Origin: Deinococcus deserti VCD115
GTDB taxonomy: Bacteria; Deinococcota; Deinococci; Deinococcales; Deinococcaceae
Direction of reading: 5' to 3'
Length of the DNA stretch: 64,000 nt
Assembly: GCF_000020685.1 (NCBI RefSeq)
Contig: NC_012526.1
Location: 536,001 to 600,000 of the forward strand
Positions 46,917 through 59,179 of this stretch are shown piece by piece. The notes under the pieces are model-generated. The model was not told the origin of the DNA. It did no database searches and saw only the letters and a list, made by a program, of their open reading frames with translations. The first letter of the stretch is position 1. Each line of letters opens with the position of its first letter. Both the position numbers and the translations under genes were made by a program.

Positions 46917-47405
46917 GTGACCCAAGCAATCAGACAGGTGAGACTCACGCGTGAAGGCTTTGAGCGCCTTCAGAAAACCCTGGAGCAGGAACAACAGCGC
47001 CTGGCGGAAGCCACCCGCATTCTGCAGGAACAGATGGAAACCAGTGCCGATACCGAAGACACTGGCCTGGAGGACGCCAAGCGCGAGAAGATGGCCATTG
47101 AGGCGCGGCTTGATGAGCTTGAAGACACCCTGGCCCGCGCCACCATCATTGAGGACCACGAGAACGATGGCCGTGTCGAGCTCGGTGCCATTGTCAATCT
47201 CTCCAACGAAACCACCAAGAAGGACATGAAGGTGCAGGTGGTCAGCGCCCCTGAAGCTGCCGTGCTGGGCGGCTCTCTGCCACGCATCAGCGAGGACAGC
47301 CCGGTGGGCAAGGAGCTGATGGGCCGCAAGACCGGTGACTCGTTTGTGGTCAACCTGGAAGGCGGCAAGCAGGTCAAGTACAAAGTCAAAAGCATCGAGT
47401 ATTGA
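46917..47405 (+). CDS. Gfh1-type anti-Gre transcription factor
   Basis: 162 residues of the GreA/GreB fold: an N-terminal coiled coil followed by the FKBP-like C-terminal domain ([41 protein letters not shown]). At the coiled-coil tip GreA has a DLRENAEY-type sequence; here it reads [17 protein letters not shown], and the approach [11 protein letters not shown] resembles Thermus Gfh1 (acid-rich tip). Gfh1 enters the RNA-polymerase secondary channel and inhibits transcription. Start is GTG 46917 with TTGGAGG upstream. If the tip comparison is wrong it would be an ordinary GreA. Confidence 0.88.
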   Translation: MTQAIRQVRLTREGFERLQKTLEQEQQRLAEATRILQEQMETSADTEDTGLEDAKREKMAIEARLDELEDTLARATIIEDHENDGRVELGAIVNLSNETTKKDMKVQVVSAPEAAVLGGSLPRISEDSPVGKELMGRKTGDSFVVNLEGGKQVKYKVKSIEY

Positions 47406-47507
47406 GTCCAGGCAGCAGGAGCTCTTTGCCCGGTTTCTGAGTTTGACTGAAGAGGCCGGCTCGGGGCTCGGAGAGACATTTCCTGGCACCGTAGGGTGCA
47501 GCCGACA

Positions 47508-47542
47508 CAGGCTACGCGAGAGAGACCCTCTCGCGTAGCCTG
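47508..47542 (+). terminator. Hairpin after gfh1, 15-bp perfect stem
   Basis: CAGGCTACGCGAGAG (47508-47522) and its exact complement at 47528-47542, 5-nt loop AGACC; no T-run follows. It ends 22 nt before the lysS -10 box. Confidence 0.65.
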
Positions 47543-47563
47543 CTGCTCTGGCACTTGCCCCCC

Positions 47564-47569
47564 TATACT
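47564..47569 (+). promoter_or_regulatory. -10 box of lysS
   Basis: TATACT, 7 nt before the ATG at 47577; selects that start over the frame opening at 47496. Confidence 0.6.
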
Positions 47570-47576
47570 TGCCGTT

Positions 47577-49121
<1,545 letters not shown>

Positions 49122-49135
49122 GCCCGCTCTCAGCA

Positions 49136-49173
49136 AGGGCCGGAGAAAATTCTCCGGCCCTGTTTTATTTTTG
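49136..49173 (+). terminator. Rho-independent terminator of lysS
   Basis: AGGGCCGGAGA (49136-49146) pairs perfectly with 49151-49161, 4-nt loop AAAT, followed by GTTTTATTTTT. Confidence 0.92.
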
Positions 49174-49191
49174 AATCTGATTAATTCGTTC

Positions 49192-49202
49192 GTTTGACAA
49201 AC
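49192..49202 (+). promoter_or_regulatory. Palindrome/-35 element upstream of the ROK-sugar operon
   Basis: GTTTGACAAAC is a near-perfect inverted repeat that contains TTGACA (49194-49199), the -35 consensus, about 110 nt before the ROK start. It is a candidate self-operator. A matching -10 is not clear. Confidence 0.35.
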
Positions 49203-49309
49203 AAAATCGCATGAGTGCAAGATTGAGGAAAGCTCTGCTACATCCTGTTTCTCACCGCATGGTGAAGCCTTTCGTGACGACGTGCCTGTCTGTGGCCTCT
49301 GGAGTTCGT

Positions 49310-50632
49310 ATGTCTGCGCCTGCCTCTGCCCCTCTTGATCTGGCTGCCATCCGGGCGCGGCATACCGCCTTGCTGCTGCAGCTGCTTTGGGAACGGGACC
49401 GGGCACGTGTCGACATCGCACGAGATCTGGGTATGTCACGCAGCGCGATCAGCAGCATCGTCAGTGAGCTGATCGGTGTCGGACTGGTGCAGGAAGGCAA
49501 TACCCGGGGGAGTGGCCGGGCCGGTCGCCGGGCCACGTTGCTGTCACTGAATGCCCGGGCCGCAGCCCTGCTGGCTATAGACCTGGGTGCCAGTCACGTG
49601 CGTATGGACCTGATGGACCTTCGCTGCCGGACACTGGCCTCACGCACGGTGCCGCACGAGGTCATCTCCGGACCGGCCGAGACTTATCACCTGCTGCTGC
49701 GCCTGGCCGACGCGGTGCAGCGCGAGGCGCACGTACCAGCTGACCATGTTGCGCTGGTGGGCCTGGGCGTGCCGGGGCCCGTGGACCAGGACACCGGGCG
49801 CGTGATCCGCCCCCCCAACATGCCCGGCTGGGACGGTGAGCCAGTGCGCGAGGCCCTGCAAAGGCACCTGGGCCTGGAGGTTCTGGTGGACAATGACGCT
49901 AACCTTGGCGCCCAGGCGGAAGCGCGCTTTGGTCCGCACCGCGGCGTATCTGATCTGATTTACGTGAAAGCGGCCACCGGGATCGGGGCGGGCGTTCTGC
50001 TGGGAGGCCGGCTGCACCGCGGCGTCCGTGGCGGGGCCGGCGAGATCGGGCACATCAGCATCAACGAACAGGGACCAGTGGGCCGCAGCGGCAACCCGGG
50101 AAGTCTGGAAAGCTACGCGGCGGCGCAGGTGCTGGTAGCGACTGCCGAGGCGCGCCGCGCCGCCGGGGCTCCTACCCTGCTCACCGACCCGGTGACCCTG
50201 CCCGCCCTGGTCCGTCACGCCGAGACTGACCCTCTGGCGCGCGAACTCTGGGAGGATGTCGGCCACCACCTGGGCGTGGCGATCAGCACAGCCCTGAACC
50301 TGTTCAACCCGGCAGTGGTGGTGATTGGAGGACGGTTGGCTGAGGCTGGCCCGGTGTTTCTGAATGCCGTGCGTAGCAGCGCCCTGAGCCGCACCATGCA
50401 GATCAACGCCGAGCGGACCCGCATCGACCTGAGCACTCTGGGAGGAGACGCGGGCGTGCTTGGTGCCGGAGCCATGATGCTTGACCAGTTGCTGACCTCG
50501 AGCGGGTTGCCGCACCTATACGCCGTTTCACGCGTCTCCATGGCGGCGGTCCATGCCACCGGGCCACCGCCTGTGCCCACGTCTGTGCCCACCCCCCATC
50601 CGCCTGCACTCTTCTCTGGAGGAACACTATGA
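49310..50632 (+). CDS. ROK family transcriptional regulator (XylR/NagC-like)
   Basis: 440 residues. N-terminal winged helix ([33 protein letters not shown]) and a C-terminal ROK sugar-kinase-like domain ([62 protein letters not shown]). The zinc motif CXCGXXGCXE of ROK proteins is replaced by [10 protein letters not shown], so no zinc site is expected. It probably represses the sugar ABC operon that follows: its stop overlaps the binding-protein start (ATGA). Start at 49310 ([18 protein letters not shown]) is supported by GGAG 5 nt upstream; the frame is open from 49211. The C-terminal 50 residues are Pro/Thr-rich. Confidence 0.88.
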   Translation: MSAPASAPLDLAAIRARHTALLLQLLWERDRARVDIARDLGMSRSAISSIVSELIGVGLVQEGNTRGSGRAGRRATLLSLNARAAALLAIDLGASHVRMDLMDLRCRTLASRTVPHEVISGPAETYHLLLRLADAVQREAHVPADHVALVGLGVPGPVDQDTGRVIRPPNMPGWDGEPVREALQRHLGLEVLVDNDANLGAQAEARFGPHRGVSDLIYVKAATGIGAGVLLGGRLHRGVRGGAGEIGHISINEQGPVGRSGNPGSLESYAAAQVLVATAEARRAAGAPTLLTDPVTLPALVRHAETDPLARELWEDVGHHLGVAISTALNLFNPAVVVIGGRLAEAGPVFLNAVRSSALSRTMQINAERTRIDLSTLGGDAGVLGAGAMMLDQLLTSSGLPHLYAVSRVSMAAVHATGPPPVPTSVPTPHPPALFSGGTL

Positions 50633-51864
50633 AAAAAGCCCTGATGCTCGCCCTTGCTCTTGCCACTGCCGGCAGCGCCTCCGCCGCCGGGAAAGTGGAG
50701 ATCTTCTCCTGGTGGGCCGGTGACGAAGGTCCCGCCCTGGAAGCGCTGATCAAGCTCTACGAGCAGAAGTACCCCAGCGTGAAAGTGGACAACGCGACCG
50801 TTTCGGGCGGTGCCGGCACCAACGCCAAGGCCGTCCTGAAGACCCGCATGCTGGGCGGCACGCCCCCCGACAGCTTCCAGGCGCACGCTGGCCAGGAACT
50901 GATCGGCACCTGGGTGGTCGCCAACCGCATGGAAGACCTGACCCCGCTGTTCAAGAGCGAAGGCTGGAACAAGGCCTTTCCTCAGGACCTGATCAAGCTG
51001 ATCAGCACCAAAGACGGCATCTGGAGCGTGCCGGTCAACGTGCACCGCAGCAACGTCATGTGGTACAACCCCGCCAAACTCAAAGCCTGGGGCGTGACCG
51101 CTCCCAAGACCTGGCCCGAGTTCCTCTCCACCTGCGCCAAACTCAAGGCCAAGGGAGTAGCTGCTCCGCTGGTCGTCGGCGAAAACTGGACCCAGCAGCA
51201 CCTCTGGGAAAACGTCATGATCGGCACGCTGGGCGCTCAGAACTGGGAAAACCTCTGGACCGGCAAGCTGAAATTCACCGATCCCAAGGTGGTCGGCGCC
51301 TTCACCACCTTCGGCAAGGTCATGGACTGCACCAACAAGGACGCCTCGGGCCTCAGCTGGCAGCAGGCCAGTGACCGCATCGCCGCTGGTACCAGCGCCT
51401 TCAATATCATGGGCGACTGGGCAGCCGGCTACTACACCACCACCAAGAAGCTGACCCCCGGCAAGGACTTCGGCTGGGCACCCAGCCCCGGAACCACCAA
51501 GGTCTTCGTGATGCTGGCCGACTCGTTCGGTCTGCCCAAGGGCGCCAAGAACCGTACCGAAGCCATGAACTGGCTCAAGGTGCTGGGAAGCAAGCAGGGC
51601 CAGGACGCCTTCAACCCGCTCAAGGGCTCCATCGCTGCGCGTATTGACAGCGACCTGAGCAAGTACAACACCTACAGCAAGAGCGCTGCCGCCGACTGGA
51701 AGAGCAACAAGATCGTGGGCAGCATGGCGCACGGAGCTGTGGCGCCGGAAAGCTTCATGAGTGCGTTCGGTGCGATCATCGACCAGTTTGTTGCCGGGCG
51801 CGACGCGAAGGGCGCTGCCAACGCCGCGCAGCAGCTGGCCACGCGGGCTGGTATCGGCAAGTAA
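50629..51864 (+). CDS. Sugar ABC transporter substrate-binding protein
   Basis: 411 residues with signal peptide [49 protein letters not shown] is the opening of the extracellular solute-binding family 1, close to the Thermus glucose/galactose-mannose-binding protein as I remember it. Trp-rich pockets ([22 protein letters not shown]) fit a sugar ligand. It delivers sugar to the two permeases downstream. An excellent GGAGGA site precedes the ATG, which overlaps the ROK stop. An ATPase gene is not in this operon; a shared MsiK-type ATPase elsewhere is likely. Confidence 0.93.
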   Translation: MKKALMLALALATAGSASAAGKVEIFSWWAGDEGPALEALIKLYEQKYPSVKVDNATVSGGAGTNAKAVLKTRMLGGTPPDSFQAHAGQELIGTWVVANRMEDLTPLFKSEGWNKAFPQDLIKLISTKDGIWSVPVNVHRSNVMWYNPAKLKAWGVTAPKTWPEFLSTCAKLKAKGVAAPLVVGENWTQQHLWENVMIGTLGAQNWENLWTGKLKFTDPKVVGAFTTFGKVMDCTNKDASGLSWQQASDRIAAGTSAFNIMGDWAAGYYTTTKKLTPGKDFGWAPSPGTTKVFVMLADSFGLPKGAKNRTEAMNWLKVLGSKQGQDAFNPLKGSIAARIDSDLSKYNTYSKSAAADWKSNKIVGSMAHGAVAPESFMSAFGAIIDQFVAGRDAKGAANAAQQLATRAGIGK

Positions 51865-51878
51865 AGCCCCCCATTGTG

Positions 51879-51941
51879 GAGGAAGGGCACGGGAGGCGGC
51901 TTGCGGTGTCAGCACCGCGCGCTGCCGGCCGCGCCCTCCTC
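51879..51941 (+). promoter_or_regulatory. Intercistronic stem-loop between binding protein and permease genes
   Basis: GAGGAAGGGC (51879-51888) pairs with GCCCTCCTC (51933-51941) with one bulge; GGCGGC (51895-51900) with GCTGCC (51921-51926); GCGGTG (51903-51908) with CACCGC (51913-51918). A 63-nt extended hairpin. Such structures commonly protect the abundant binding-protein mRNA and lower permease expression. Confidence 0.6.
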
Positions 51942-51972
51942 TTTGTGAAGCACCAAGAGAGGAGGCGCCAGA

Positions 51973-53093
<1,121 letters not shown>

Positions 53094-53094
<1 letters not shown>

Positions 53095-53924
53095 TGAATC
53101 CGTCGACCCGATTTACGCCGGGCCGGGCGGCAACATACGCCCTGCTGGTGCTGGCTGCCCTGTTCTTCCTGGTGCCCATCTACCTGCTGCTGGCCACGGC
53201 ACTCAAGAGCCCCGACGCCATCAGCCTGACCACCACCTGGCACTGGCCGGCTGCGCTCAACTGGGCCAGCTTCGAGGAGGCCTGGGCCAAGATCGGCGGC
53301 AACATGGGCAACAGCCTGTTCCTGGCGGTCGTCGCGACCGTGCTGGCCGCCCTGATGGGCAGCATCAACGGCTACGCGCTGGCCAAGTGGAAATTCCGTG
53401 GTGCCAATACCCTGTTTGCCCTGATGCTGTTCGGAATGTTCATTCCGTACCAGGCGGTGCTGATTCCGCTGTTTCAGTTCATCAAGTCGCTGGGACTGTA
53501 CGGCAGCATCTGGGGATTGATCCTGGCGCACGTGGTGTATGGTCTGCCGATCACGACCCTGATCTTCCGCAATTTCTACGCCGACGTGCCCGACGCTCTG
53601 GTGGAGGCTGCCACCATCGACGGAGCAGGCTTCTGGGCCATCTACCGCAAGGTCATCTTCCCGATCAGCATTCCGGGTTTCGTGGTCGTGGTGATCTGGG
53701 AGTTCACGCAGGTGTGGAACGAGTTCCTGTTCGCCGCGACGCTGACCAACACCAGTTCGCAGCCGGTAACCTACGCCCTGTCACAGCTGGCAGGAGGACA
53801 GGCGGTGTCGTGGAACCTGCCGATGGCCGGGGCGATCCTGGCTGCGCTGCCCACGCTGCTGGTCTACATCCTGCTGGGCCGTTACTTTGTACGAGGCCTG
53901 CTGGCCGGAAGTGTCAAGGGCTGA
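53094..53924 (+). CDS. Sugar ABC transporter permease, MalG-like
   Basis: 276 residues, six helices. EAA loop [29 protein letters not shown]; the opening helix [24 protein letters not shown] is typical. It pairs with the preceding permease. Last gene of the operon; a perfect hairpin follows 20 nt after the stop. Confidence 0.94.
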
Positions 53925-53944
53925 AGCACTGACGCACCTATCTG

Positions 53945-53976
53945 GGACGGAGGCATGTACGTGCATGCCTCCGTCC
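53945..53976 (+). terminator. Terminator of the sugar ABC operon
   Basis: GGACGGAGGCATG (53945-53957) and CATGCCTCCGTCC (53964-53976), a 13-bp perfect stem with 6-nt loop; followed by TCCCGTTT. Confidence 0.75.
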
Positions 53977-53990
53977 TCCCGTTTAGGCGC

Positions 53991-53996
53991 TACACT
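53991..53996 (+). promoter_or_regulatory. -10 box of the histidine kinase gene
   Basis: TACACT, 12 nt before the ATG at 54009; implies a leader of only about 5 nt. Confidence 0.4.
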
Positions 53997-54008
53997 TCCG
54001 CGCAGTAC

Positions 54009-55160
54009 ATGACAAGCGCTGCTTCCACTGTTTTCGTCGTCACGGCGGAGCGCTCCCGCGCTGTGCGGCTGGCGGGCACGCTGGCGCAGGCTGACGTGCT
54101 GTTTATCCAGGACGCCGAGACGCTGCTGCGTGAGGCCCATGTTCGCGTACCTGATGTCGTGCTGCTGTACAGCGATACGCCCGGCGTGCCGCTTTCGCAG
54201 GTGCTGCCCATGCTGCGCCAGCGCCAGGAACTGAGTAATACCTGGTGGCTGGCAGTGGGCACCCACGGACTGGGAGAACTGCTCGCGGCCGGCGCTGACG
54301 CGCTGATCAGCGACGCCTCGCCCATTGAGGCCCTGAGCCTGCAGGTGCAGACCATGCTGCGCCGGGTCGTCCAGGCCCGGAGCGCGCATGACCGGGTGGG
54401 CCAGCTGCAGCGGCGCATGGACACCTGGGAGCATGAGGAGCGCGTACGCGATCAGCTGGTGCACATGCTGGTCCACGACCTGAAAAATCCCATCGCGGCC
54501 GTGATGGGCCTGCTGGAAATTGTGCAGGACGACACCCGCGTGCCTGAAGACGCGCGGGATCTGGTGCGCATAGCGCGCGACGAGACCCAGCATCTGCTGC
54601 ATCTTGCGGCCAACATGCTCGATGTCCGCAAGATCCAGGCCGGCAAGATGAACCTGCGCCGTGAACTTATGTTCAGCCCCATGTTCGCCGAGGTGATCGA
54701 ACAGGCGCGGGGCGATATCGGCAGTGGTCTGCGCGATCGCAACGTCCGTGTTGAGGTCCAGCAGGACATGAGCCCTGCCGACGCTGACCCCGAGATCGTG
54801 CGCCGCATCATGGCCAATCTGATCAGCAACGCTCTGAAACACACCACCAACGGCGGCGCCATCGGCATCTTCGTGTCCCTGCTCGAGGACGCGGTGCAGG
54901 TTGTTGTTCAGGACAACGGTGAAGGTATTCCCGAAGATGACATCCCCAATCTGTTTGCGGCCTTCGAGCAAAGCCGGCTGACCCTGCACGGCCGCTTTGA
55001 CACCGGCATGGGGCTGGCCTTCTGCAAGATGGCAGTCGAGGAGCACGGCGGAACCATCGGGGTGGAGTCGCAGCGTGGTGCGGGCGCCACCTTCAGGTTC
55101 ACCCTGCCGCTTTCGCGCGACACTGACGATGACGACGATTCCGCCGATCTGCTGGTGTGA
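54009..55160 (+). CDS. Hybrid-type sensor histidine kinase (pseudo-receiver plus kinase)
   Basis: 383 residues, soluble. The N-terminal 125 residues resemble a response-regulator fold ([20 protein letters not shown] ... [13 protein letters not shown] ... [19 protein letters not shown]) with the phosphoacceptor Asp position unclear. Then H-box [21 protein letters not shown]-box [16 protein letters not shown]1 [13 protein letters not shown], and G2 [18 protein letters not shown]. It should autophosphorylate at the His and signal to an unlinked regulator. Start at 54009; the ATG at 53955 lies inside the preceding terminator. Ends with an acidic tail ([13 protein letters not shown]). Confidence 0.88.
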   Translation: MTSAASTVFVVTAERSRAVRLAGTLAQADVLFIQDAETLLREAHVRVPDVVLLYSDTPGVPLSQVLPMLRQRQELSNTWWLAVGTHGLGELLAAGADALISDASPIEALSLQVQTMLRRVVQARSAHDRVGQLQRRMDTWEHEERVRDQLVHMLVHDLKNPIAAVMGLLEIVQDDTRVPEDARDLVRIARDETQHLLHLAANMLDVRKIQAGKMNLRRELMFSPMFAEVIEQARGDIGSGLRDRNVRVEVQQDMSPADADPEIVRRIMANLISNALKHTTNGGAIGIFVSLLEDAVQVVVQDNGEGIPEDDIPNLFAAFEQSRLTLHGRFDTGMGLAFCKMAVEEHGGTIGVESQRGAGATFRFTLPLSRDTDDDDDSADLLV

Positions 55161-55217
55161 TACGTACTCCGGGTGAACAGTTGCAGGATAACTGTGAGCT
55201 CTATCCAGGAAAGAGCA

Positions 55218-55341
55218 TGACAGCCAGAAGCGAAAGCTCCGCAGCGTTGCGGCTGGGCTGTCACGCATGACCCGGAATCCATAGGAGTCGGGAAGGTCCC
55301 CTGCCCAGCCCGGGTCTCTGGAACATGCGTTCCAGGGACCC
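55218..55341 (+). other. Structured RNA-like intergenic region upstream of nuoA
   Basis: A three-way junction can be drawn: P1 TGACAGCC (55218-55225)/GGCTGTCA (55256-55263), P2 AGC-GAAA-GCT (55229-55238), P3 CCGCA-GCGT-TGCGG (55239-55252). Next, GACCCGG (55269-55275) can pair with CCGGGTC (55310-55316), but the latter also forms the 13-bp hairpin 55312-55324/55329-55341 (loop ATGC). The two pairings exclude each other. The rest of the 55161-55530 gap shows a T7 run at 55453 and no gene. Whether it is a leader element, an independent RNA or a remnant cannot be told. Confidence 0.45.
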
Positions 55342-55530
55342 ACAATCCTGTCCATCCGACCTAGCCGGAATGCGGCTGTGAGGCGTGTAACCATGATAGA
55401 ACAGGTGCGTTCGACAACCGTTTTTGAAGTTTGAGATCGTAGGCCTCCTCTCTTTTTTTCCTATCGCTCGTGCGGTTTTTCACGTGCGGGTGCAAAGAGA
55501 CGAAGAGCAAGAGGCGAAAGGGGAGACCTT

Positions 55531-55890
55531 ATCGAATACGCCAACTTCGTGATTATGCTGCTGGTTGCTCTAAGCATCGGCATTCTCGCTGTTCTGGTCA
55601 GCGCCCTCCTGGGACCTAAAAAGTCCAGCCGGACCAAGCTGATGGCCTACGAGAGTGGCAATGACCCGGAAGGTGGGGGCGTGGGCACCGGTCAGCGCTG
55701 GCCCGTGCACTTCTACCTCGTGGCCATGCTGTTCATCGTTTTCGACATCGAGACTGCGTTTTTCTATCCGCTGGCGGTGGCCTACCAGAAGCTGATTCCC
55801 TTTGCATTTTTCGAGGCGCTCACTTTTGTGCTGCTGCTGCTGGTCGGGTACTACTACGTGCTGAAAAAGCGGGTTCTGGAATGGTCCTGA
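55531..55890 (+). CDS. nuoA: NADH-quinone oxidoreductase subunit A
   Basis: 119 residues, three membrane helices, conserved YESGNDP...WPVHFYLVAMLFIVFDIETAFFYPLAVAY. Part of the membrane arm near the quinone site. The conventional start would be GTG 55549, but the frame upstream reads (I)EYANF-VIMLL, which matches the IQEY opening of Thermus Nqo7 as I remember it, and an AAAGGGGAG ribosome site lies 5 nt before the ATC at 55531. No ATG, GTG or TTG exists in frame further upstream. I therefore propose ATC as the start. The first of the nuo operon; the stop lies in a repeat. Confidence 0.93.
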   Translation: MEYANFVIMLLVALSIGILAVLVSALLGPKKSSRTKLMAYESGNDPEGGGVGTGQRWPVHFYLVAMLFIVFDIETAFFYPLAVAYQKLIPFAFFEALTFVLLLLVGYYYVLKKRVLEWS

Positions 55891-56018
55891 GAGCAAGTAC
55901 TCCGACGTTGCATGCGGCAAGAAAGCTGAGGGGCCGCCCCCGAAGCGCCTGCTACCTGAGAGCAAGTACTCCGACGTTGCATGCGGCAAGAAAGCTGAGG
56001 GGCTGCCCCCGAAGCGCC
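55886..56018 (+). repeat. Tandem direct repeat (2 x 64 bp, period 69) between nuoA and nuoB
   Basis: 55886-55949 and 55955-56018 differ at one base only (GGCCGCC versus GGCTGCC), with 5 nt between. Copy 1 begins CCTGA and thus contains the nuoA stop codon TGA. Period 69 is 23 codons, so frames stay open through both copies. No similar sequence was noticed elsewhere in the window. Confidence 0.9.
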
Positions 56019-56137
56019 GCCGCTGAGCTGGGTTCCCGGAAGGCAGGTTTGTCATTTCATCTTGCAGGGGCTGCGTGCCCGCCGCCTCTCACCTACATCG
56101 GCCTGCCCTGCGACGGTCGGGCCGGGAGAGCACCCTT

Positions 56138-56674
56138 ATGGCACTGAAGGAACTGTTTGACCGCGACTGGCAGGAACTCGAATCTGAAGGCATCCTGTTT
56201 TCCAACCTGGAAAAGCTGGTGGCCTGGGGCCGCAGCAACTCGCTGTGGCCAGCAACCTTCGGGCTGGCGTGCTGCGCCATCGAGATGATGAGCAGCACCA
56301 ACGCCCGCAACGACATGGCCCGCTTCGGCAGCGAGGTGTTCCGCGCCTCGCCCCGGCAGGCGGACGTGATGATCGTGGCCGGGCGCCTGAGCAAGAAGAT
56401 GGCCCCGGTGATGCGCCGGGTCTATGACCAGATGCCCGACCCCAAGTGGGTGATCGCCATGGGCGCGTGCGCCAGCAGCGGGGGGATGTTCAACAACTAC
56501 GCCATCGTGCAGAACGTCGACAGCGTGGTGCCGGTGGACATTTACGTTCCGGGCTGCCCGCCTCGCCCTGAAGCGCTGATCTACGCCGTGATGCAGCTGC
56601 AGAAGAAAGTGCGGGGCGAGGCTTTTGACCAGCTGGGTCATCAGCTGCCGATGGTGGACGCATGGACCCGCTGA
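56138..56674 (+). CDS. nuoB: NADH-quinone oxidoreductase subunit B
   Basis: 178 residues. Ligands of the terminal 4Fe-4S cluster N2 are visible: [23 protein letters not shown], and [13 protein letters not shown]. It links the hydrophilic arm to quinone reduction. The start at 56138 ([11 protein letters not shown]) has GGGAG upstream; the frame from 56075 is not used. A 247-nt gap with the tandem repeat separates it from nuoA, unusual for this operon. Overlaps nuoC by 13 nt. Confidence 0.97.
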   Translation: MALKELFDRDWQELESEGILFSNLEKLVAWGRSNSLWPATFGLACCAIEMMSSTNARNDMARFGSEVFRASPRQADVMIVAGRLSKKMAPVMRRVYDQMPDPKWVIAMGACASSGGMFNNYAIVQNVDSVVPVDIYVPGCPPRPEALIYAVMQLQKKVRGEAFDQLGHQLPMVDAWTR

Positions 56675-57303
56675 CTCCGGCTGTGACGACACCTTCGGCC
56701 GTAACCGACTCGACCCGTGACGTCACGGCGCTGCTGAGAGAACTGGGCCTGACCGAGGAGCACGCTGCCGAGCCCACCGCTGTAGTGCCGGCAGCTGATC
56801 TGCGGCAGGTGGCCCAGGCCCTCAAGGACCGCGGCTTCATGCTGATCGACACCGTGGGCATCGACTACCTGAAGTACCCCGAGGCCCGCCCGGCCCGCTT
56901 CTGTGTGCTGCACAACGTCTACCATCCATACGACCACCGCCGCGTGTTCCTGCGCGTGTGGCTGGATGACGGGCAGCCGCTGGATAGCCTGTACCCGGTG
57001 TGGCGCGCAGCCAACTACCTGGAGCGCGAGGTGTACGACCTGGTGGGCGTGGAGTTCACCGGGCATCCGGACCTGCGCAAGGTGCTGACGCCTGACGACC
57101 TCGAAGGCAACCCGCTACGCAAGGACTTTCCGCTGGGTGAGACACCCACGCTGTTCCGCGAGGGGCGCTTTCTGGACCCGGCGACGTTCCGCGCGGGCCT
57201 CAACGGGCAGCAGGGCGGCCTGACCGGCTACCGCGGCGAGTACCGCCGTGGCCAGAGCGGCGACCGCGAGCCGCCGGTGATGCCGGCAGGAGGGCCGAAA
57301 TGA
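56662..57303 (+). CDS. nuoC: NADH-quinone oxidoreductase subunit C
   Basis: 213 residues. The 30-kDa subunit signature is [37 protein letters not shown], followed by [14 protein letters not shown] [14 protein letters not shown]. Structural subunit of the connecting arm. It is separate from nuoD, as in Thermus, not fused as in E. coli. Overlaps nuoB (13 nt) and nuoD (4 nt). Confidence 0.96.
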   Translation: MDPLTPAVTTPSAVTDSTRDVTALLRELGLTEEHAAEPTAVVPAADLRQVAQALKDRGFMLIDTVGIDYLKYPEARPARFCVLHNVYHPYDHRRVFLRVWLDDGQPLDSLYPVWRAANYLEREVYDLVGVEFTGHPDLRKVLTPDDLEGNPLRKDFPLGETPTLFREGRFLDPATFRAGLNGQQGGLTGYRGEYRRGQSGDREPPVMPAGGPK

Positions 57304-58538
57304 CGAGCGTGCCCGCACGTCCCCAGGAGTCCGGCCCCGGCACCACCGGCAGTTCGGGCGGCACGCTGATGCACACCGAGGTGATGTCACTCAACGTCGG
57401 GCCGCAGCATCCCTCGACCCACGGGGTGCTGCGTCTGGTGGTGGACATGGACGGCGAGTACGTCCGGAAGGTCGTTCCCCACATGGGCTACCTGCACACC
57501 GGCTTCGAGAAGACCTTCGAGCACCGCACCTACCAGCAGGGCGTAACGTACGCGCCGCGCACGGATTACCTGCACTGCTTCGGGCATGAGCTGGCATACG
57601 TGCTGAGCGTGGAGAAGCTCATGCAGGCGCAGGTGCCCGACCGTGCCAGCATGATCCGCGTGATTCTGCACGAACTGGGCCGGATCCACAGCCATCTGGT
57701 CTTCGTGGGCACCGGCCTGCTTGACCTTGGTGCCCTGACTCCCTTCTTCTACGCCTTCCGCGAGAAGGAGTCGTGCGTGGACCTTTTTGAGGAGGCCACC
57801 GGCTACCGCATGAACCAGGGGTTCTTCCGGGTCGGCGGCCTGTCGCGCGACGTGCCCGAGGACTGGCCGGGGCACGTCGCTCAATTTCTCGATCAGATGG
57901 AGCGCGGGGTCGACGAGTACACCAACCTGTTTGCCAACAACCCCATCTTCCTGGACCGGGCGCGCGGCGTGGGCGTCATTCCCACCGACGTGGCGCTGGA
58001 CCTGGGCCTGACCGGCCCGAACCTGCGCGCCAGCGGCGTGCCGCTCGATGTCCGCAAGGCCCATCCGTACTGCGGGTATGAGGCCTACGACTTCAACGTG
58101 ATCAGCAGCACGGACGGCGACTCGCTGGCGCGCTTCACCATGCGGCTGCTGGAGTTCAGCGAAAGCATCAAAATTATCCGCCAGGCTCTCGCGCGCCTGA
58201 AGCCGGGTCTGATCAAGGATCCCAACCGAAAGATCAGCCTGCCGCCGCGCCACGAGCTGGAGACCAGCATGGAAGCGGTCATCCACCACTTCAAGCTGGT
58301 CACCGAGGGCTTTCATCCACCGACCGGCGAGGTCTACGTGCCGGTGGAAGGCGCACGTGGCGAGGTCGGGTATTACATCGTCTCGGACGGGGGCAGCGTG
58401 CCGTACCGCGTCAAGATCCGTGCGCCCAGCTTCGTCAATCTGCAGGCCCTGGAATACGCCTGTGTCGGCGCGCAGTTTGCCGATCTGATCACCATTCTCG
58501 CCACCATCGACCCTGTTCTGGGGGACGTGGACCGGTAA
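57300..58538 (+). CDS. nuoD: NADH-quinone oxidoreductase subunit D
   Basis: 412 residues of the 49-kDa (hydrogenase large-subunit-like) family: [66 protein letters not shown]. Contributes His and Tyr to the quinone site with NuoB. ATGA overlap with nuoC. The N-terminal 20 residues ([18 protein letters not shown]) are an unordered extension. Confidence 0.98.
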   Translation: MTSVPARPQESGPGTTGSSGGTLMHTEVMSLNVGPQHPSTHGVLRLVVDMDGEYVRKVVPHMGYLHTGFEKTFEHRTYQQGVTYAPRTDYLHCFGHELAYVLSVEKLMQAQVPDRASMIRVILHELGRIHSHLVFVGTGLLDLGALTPFFYAFREKESCVDLFEEATGYRMNQGFFRVGGLSRDVPEDWPGHVAQFLDQMERGVDEYTNLFANNPIFLDRARGVGVIPTDVALDLGLTGPNLRASGVPLDVRKAHPYCGYEAYDFNVISSTDGDSLARFTMRLLEFSESIKIIRQALARLKPGLIKDPNRKISLPPRHELETSMEAVIHHFKLVTEGFHPPTGEVYVPVEGARGEVGYYIVSDGGSVPYRVKIRAPSFVNLQALEYACVGAQFADLITILATIDPVLGDVDR

Positions 58539-58549
58539 GGGAGCGTCAC

Positions 58550-59179
58550 TTGAGTTATTTCGCAGACAAACAGGGCCTGGTCGCGGACATCATTCGCCGC
58601 TACCCGGATTCACCCCAGGGCCGCCGCTCGGCGCTGATGCCGCTGCTGCGTGAAGTCCAGAACGCCGAGGGCTTCATCAGTGAGGCGCGCATGGCCGAGA
58701 TCGGCGCCTTGTGCGGCACCACCGCCACGGAAGTGCGCTCGGTCCTGAGCTTCTATTCCACCTACCACACGGTTCCCACCGGCCGGCACCACCTGCAGGT
58801 GTGCTCCACGCTGATGTGCGCGCTGGCCGGCAGCGACGAACTGTGGGATTACCTGGTCTCGGAGCTTGACGTGCAGCCCGGTGAGGTCACGCCCGACGGC
58901 GCGTTCAGCGTGCAGAAGGTCGAGTGCCTGGGTTCGTGCGGCACCGCGCCGATGATGCAGGTCAATGATCTGGGCTACTACGAGAACGTGACCCGGACCA
59001 AGTGTGACCGCCTGCTCTCGGCCATGCGCGCCGGGCAGACGCCCACGCCCGACAACCCGGTTCCCGTGACCGTGAATGCCGAAGGCCGCCAGGTTCTGGC
59101 TGGCGGTGACGCGGTGGGGACCAGCATCACCGGGCTGGCCAAGCTGCCCGGAGCCGATGGCCAGGGAGGACGCGCATGA
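58550..59179 (+). CDS. nuoE: NADH-quinone oxidoreductase subunit E
   Basis: 209 residues. The N1a 2Fe-2S cluster ligands are [12 protein letters not shown] and [18 protein letters not shown] start at 58550 after GGGAGCG; 11 nt after nuoD. Partner of NuoF in the NADH-oxidising module. Overlaps nuoF by 4 nt. The C-terminal tail from about 165 is longer than in many homologues. Confidence 0.96.
   Translation: MSYFADKQGLVADIIRRYPDSPQGRRSALMPLLREVQNAEGFISEARMAEIGALCGTTATEVRSVLSFYSTYHTVPTGRHHLQVCSTLMCALAGSDELWDYLVSELDVQPGEVTPDGAFSVQKVECLGSCGTAPMMQVNDLGYYENVTRTKCDRLLSAMRAGQTPTPDNPVPVTVNAEGRQVLAGGDAVGTSITGLAKLPGADGQGGRA

Noticed and set aside
50215..51915. 566-codon minus-strand frame opposite the ROK and binding-protein genes
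   Set aside because: Spans two genes in antisense and has no recognisable domain.
55285..55310. Cobalamin-riboswitch-like box upstream of nuoA
   Set aside because: AGTCGGGAAGGTCCCCTGCC resembles the B12 box only loosely, and the other conserved cobalamin-switch elements are missing.
55881..56147. 88-codon frame through the tandem repeat
   Set aside because: Open only because the repeat period is a multiple of three; no ribosome site, and it overlaps the nuoA end and nuoB start.
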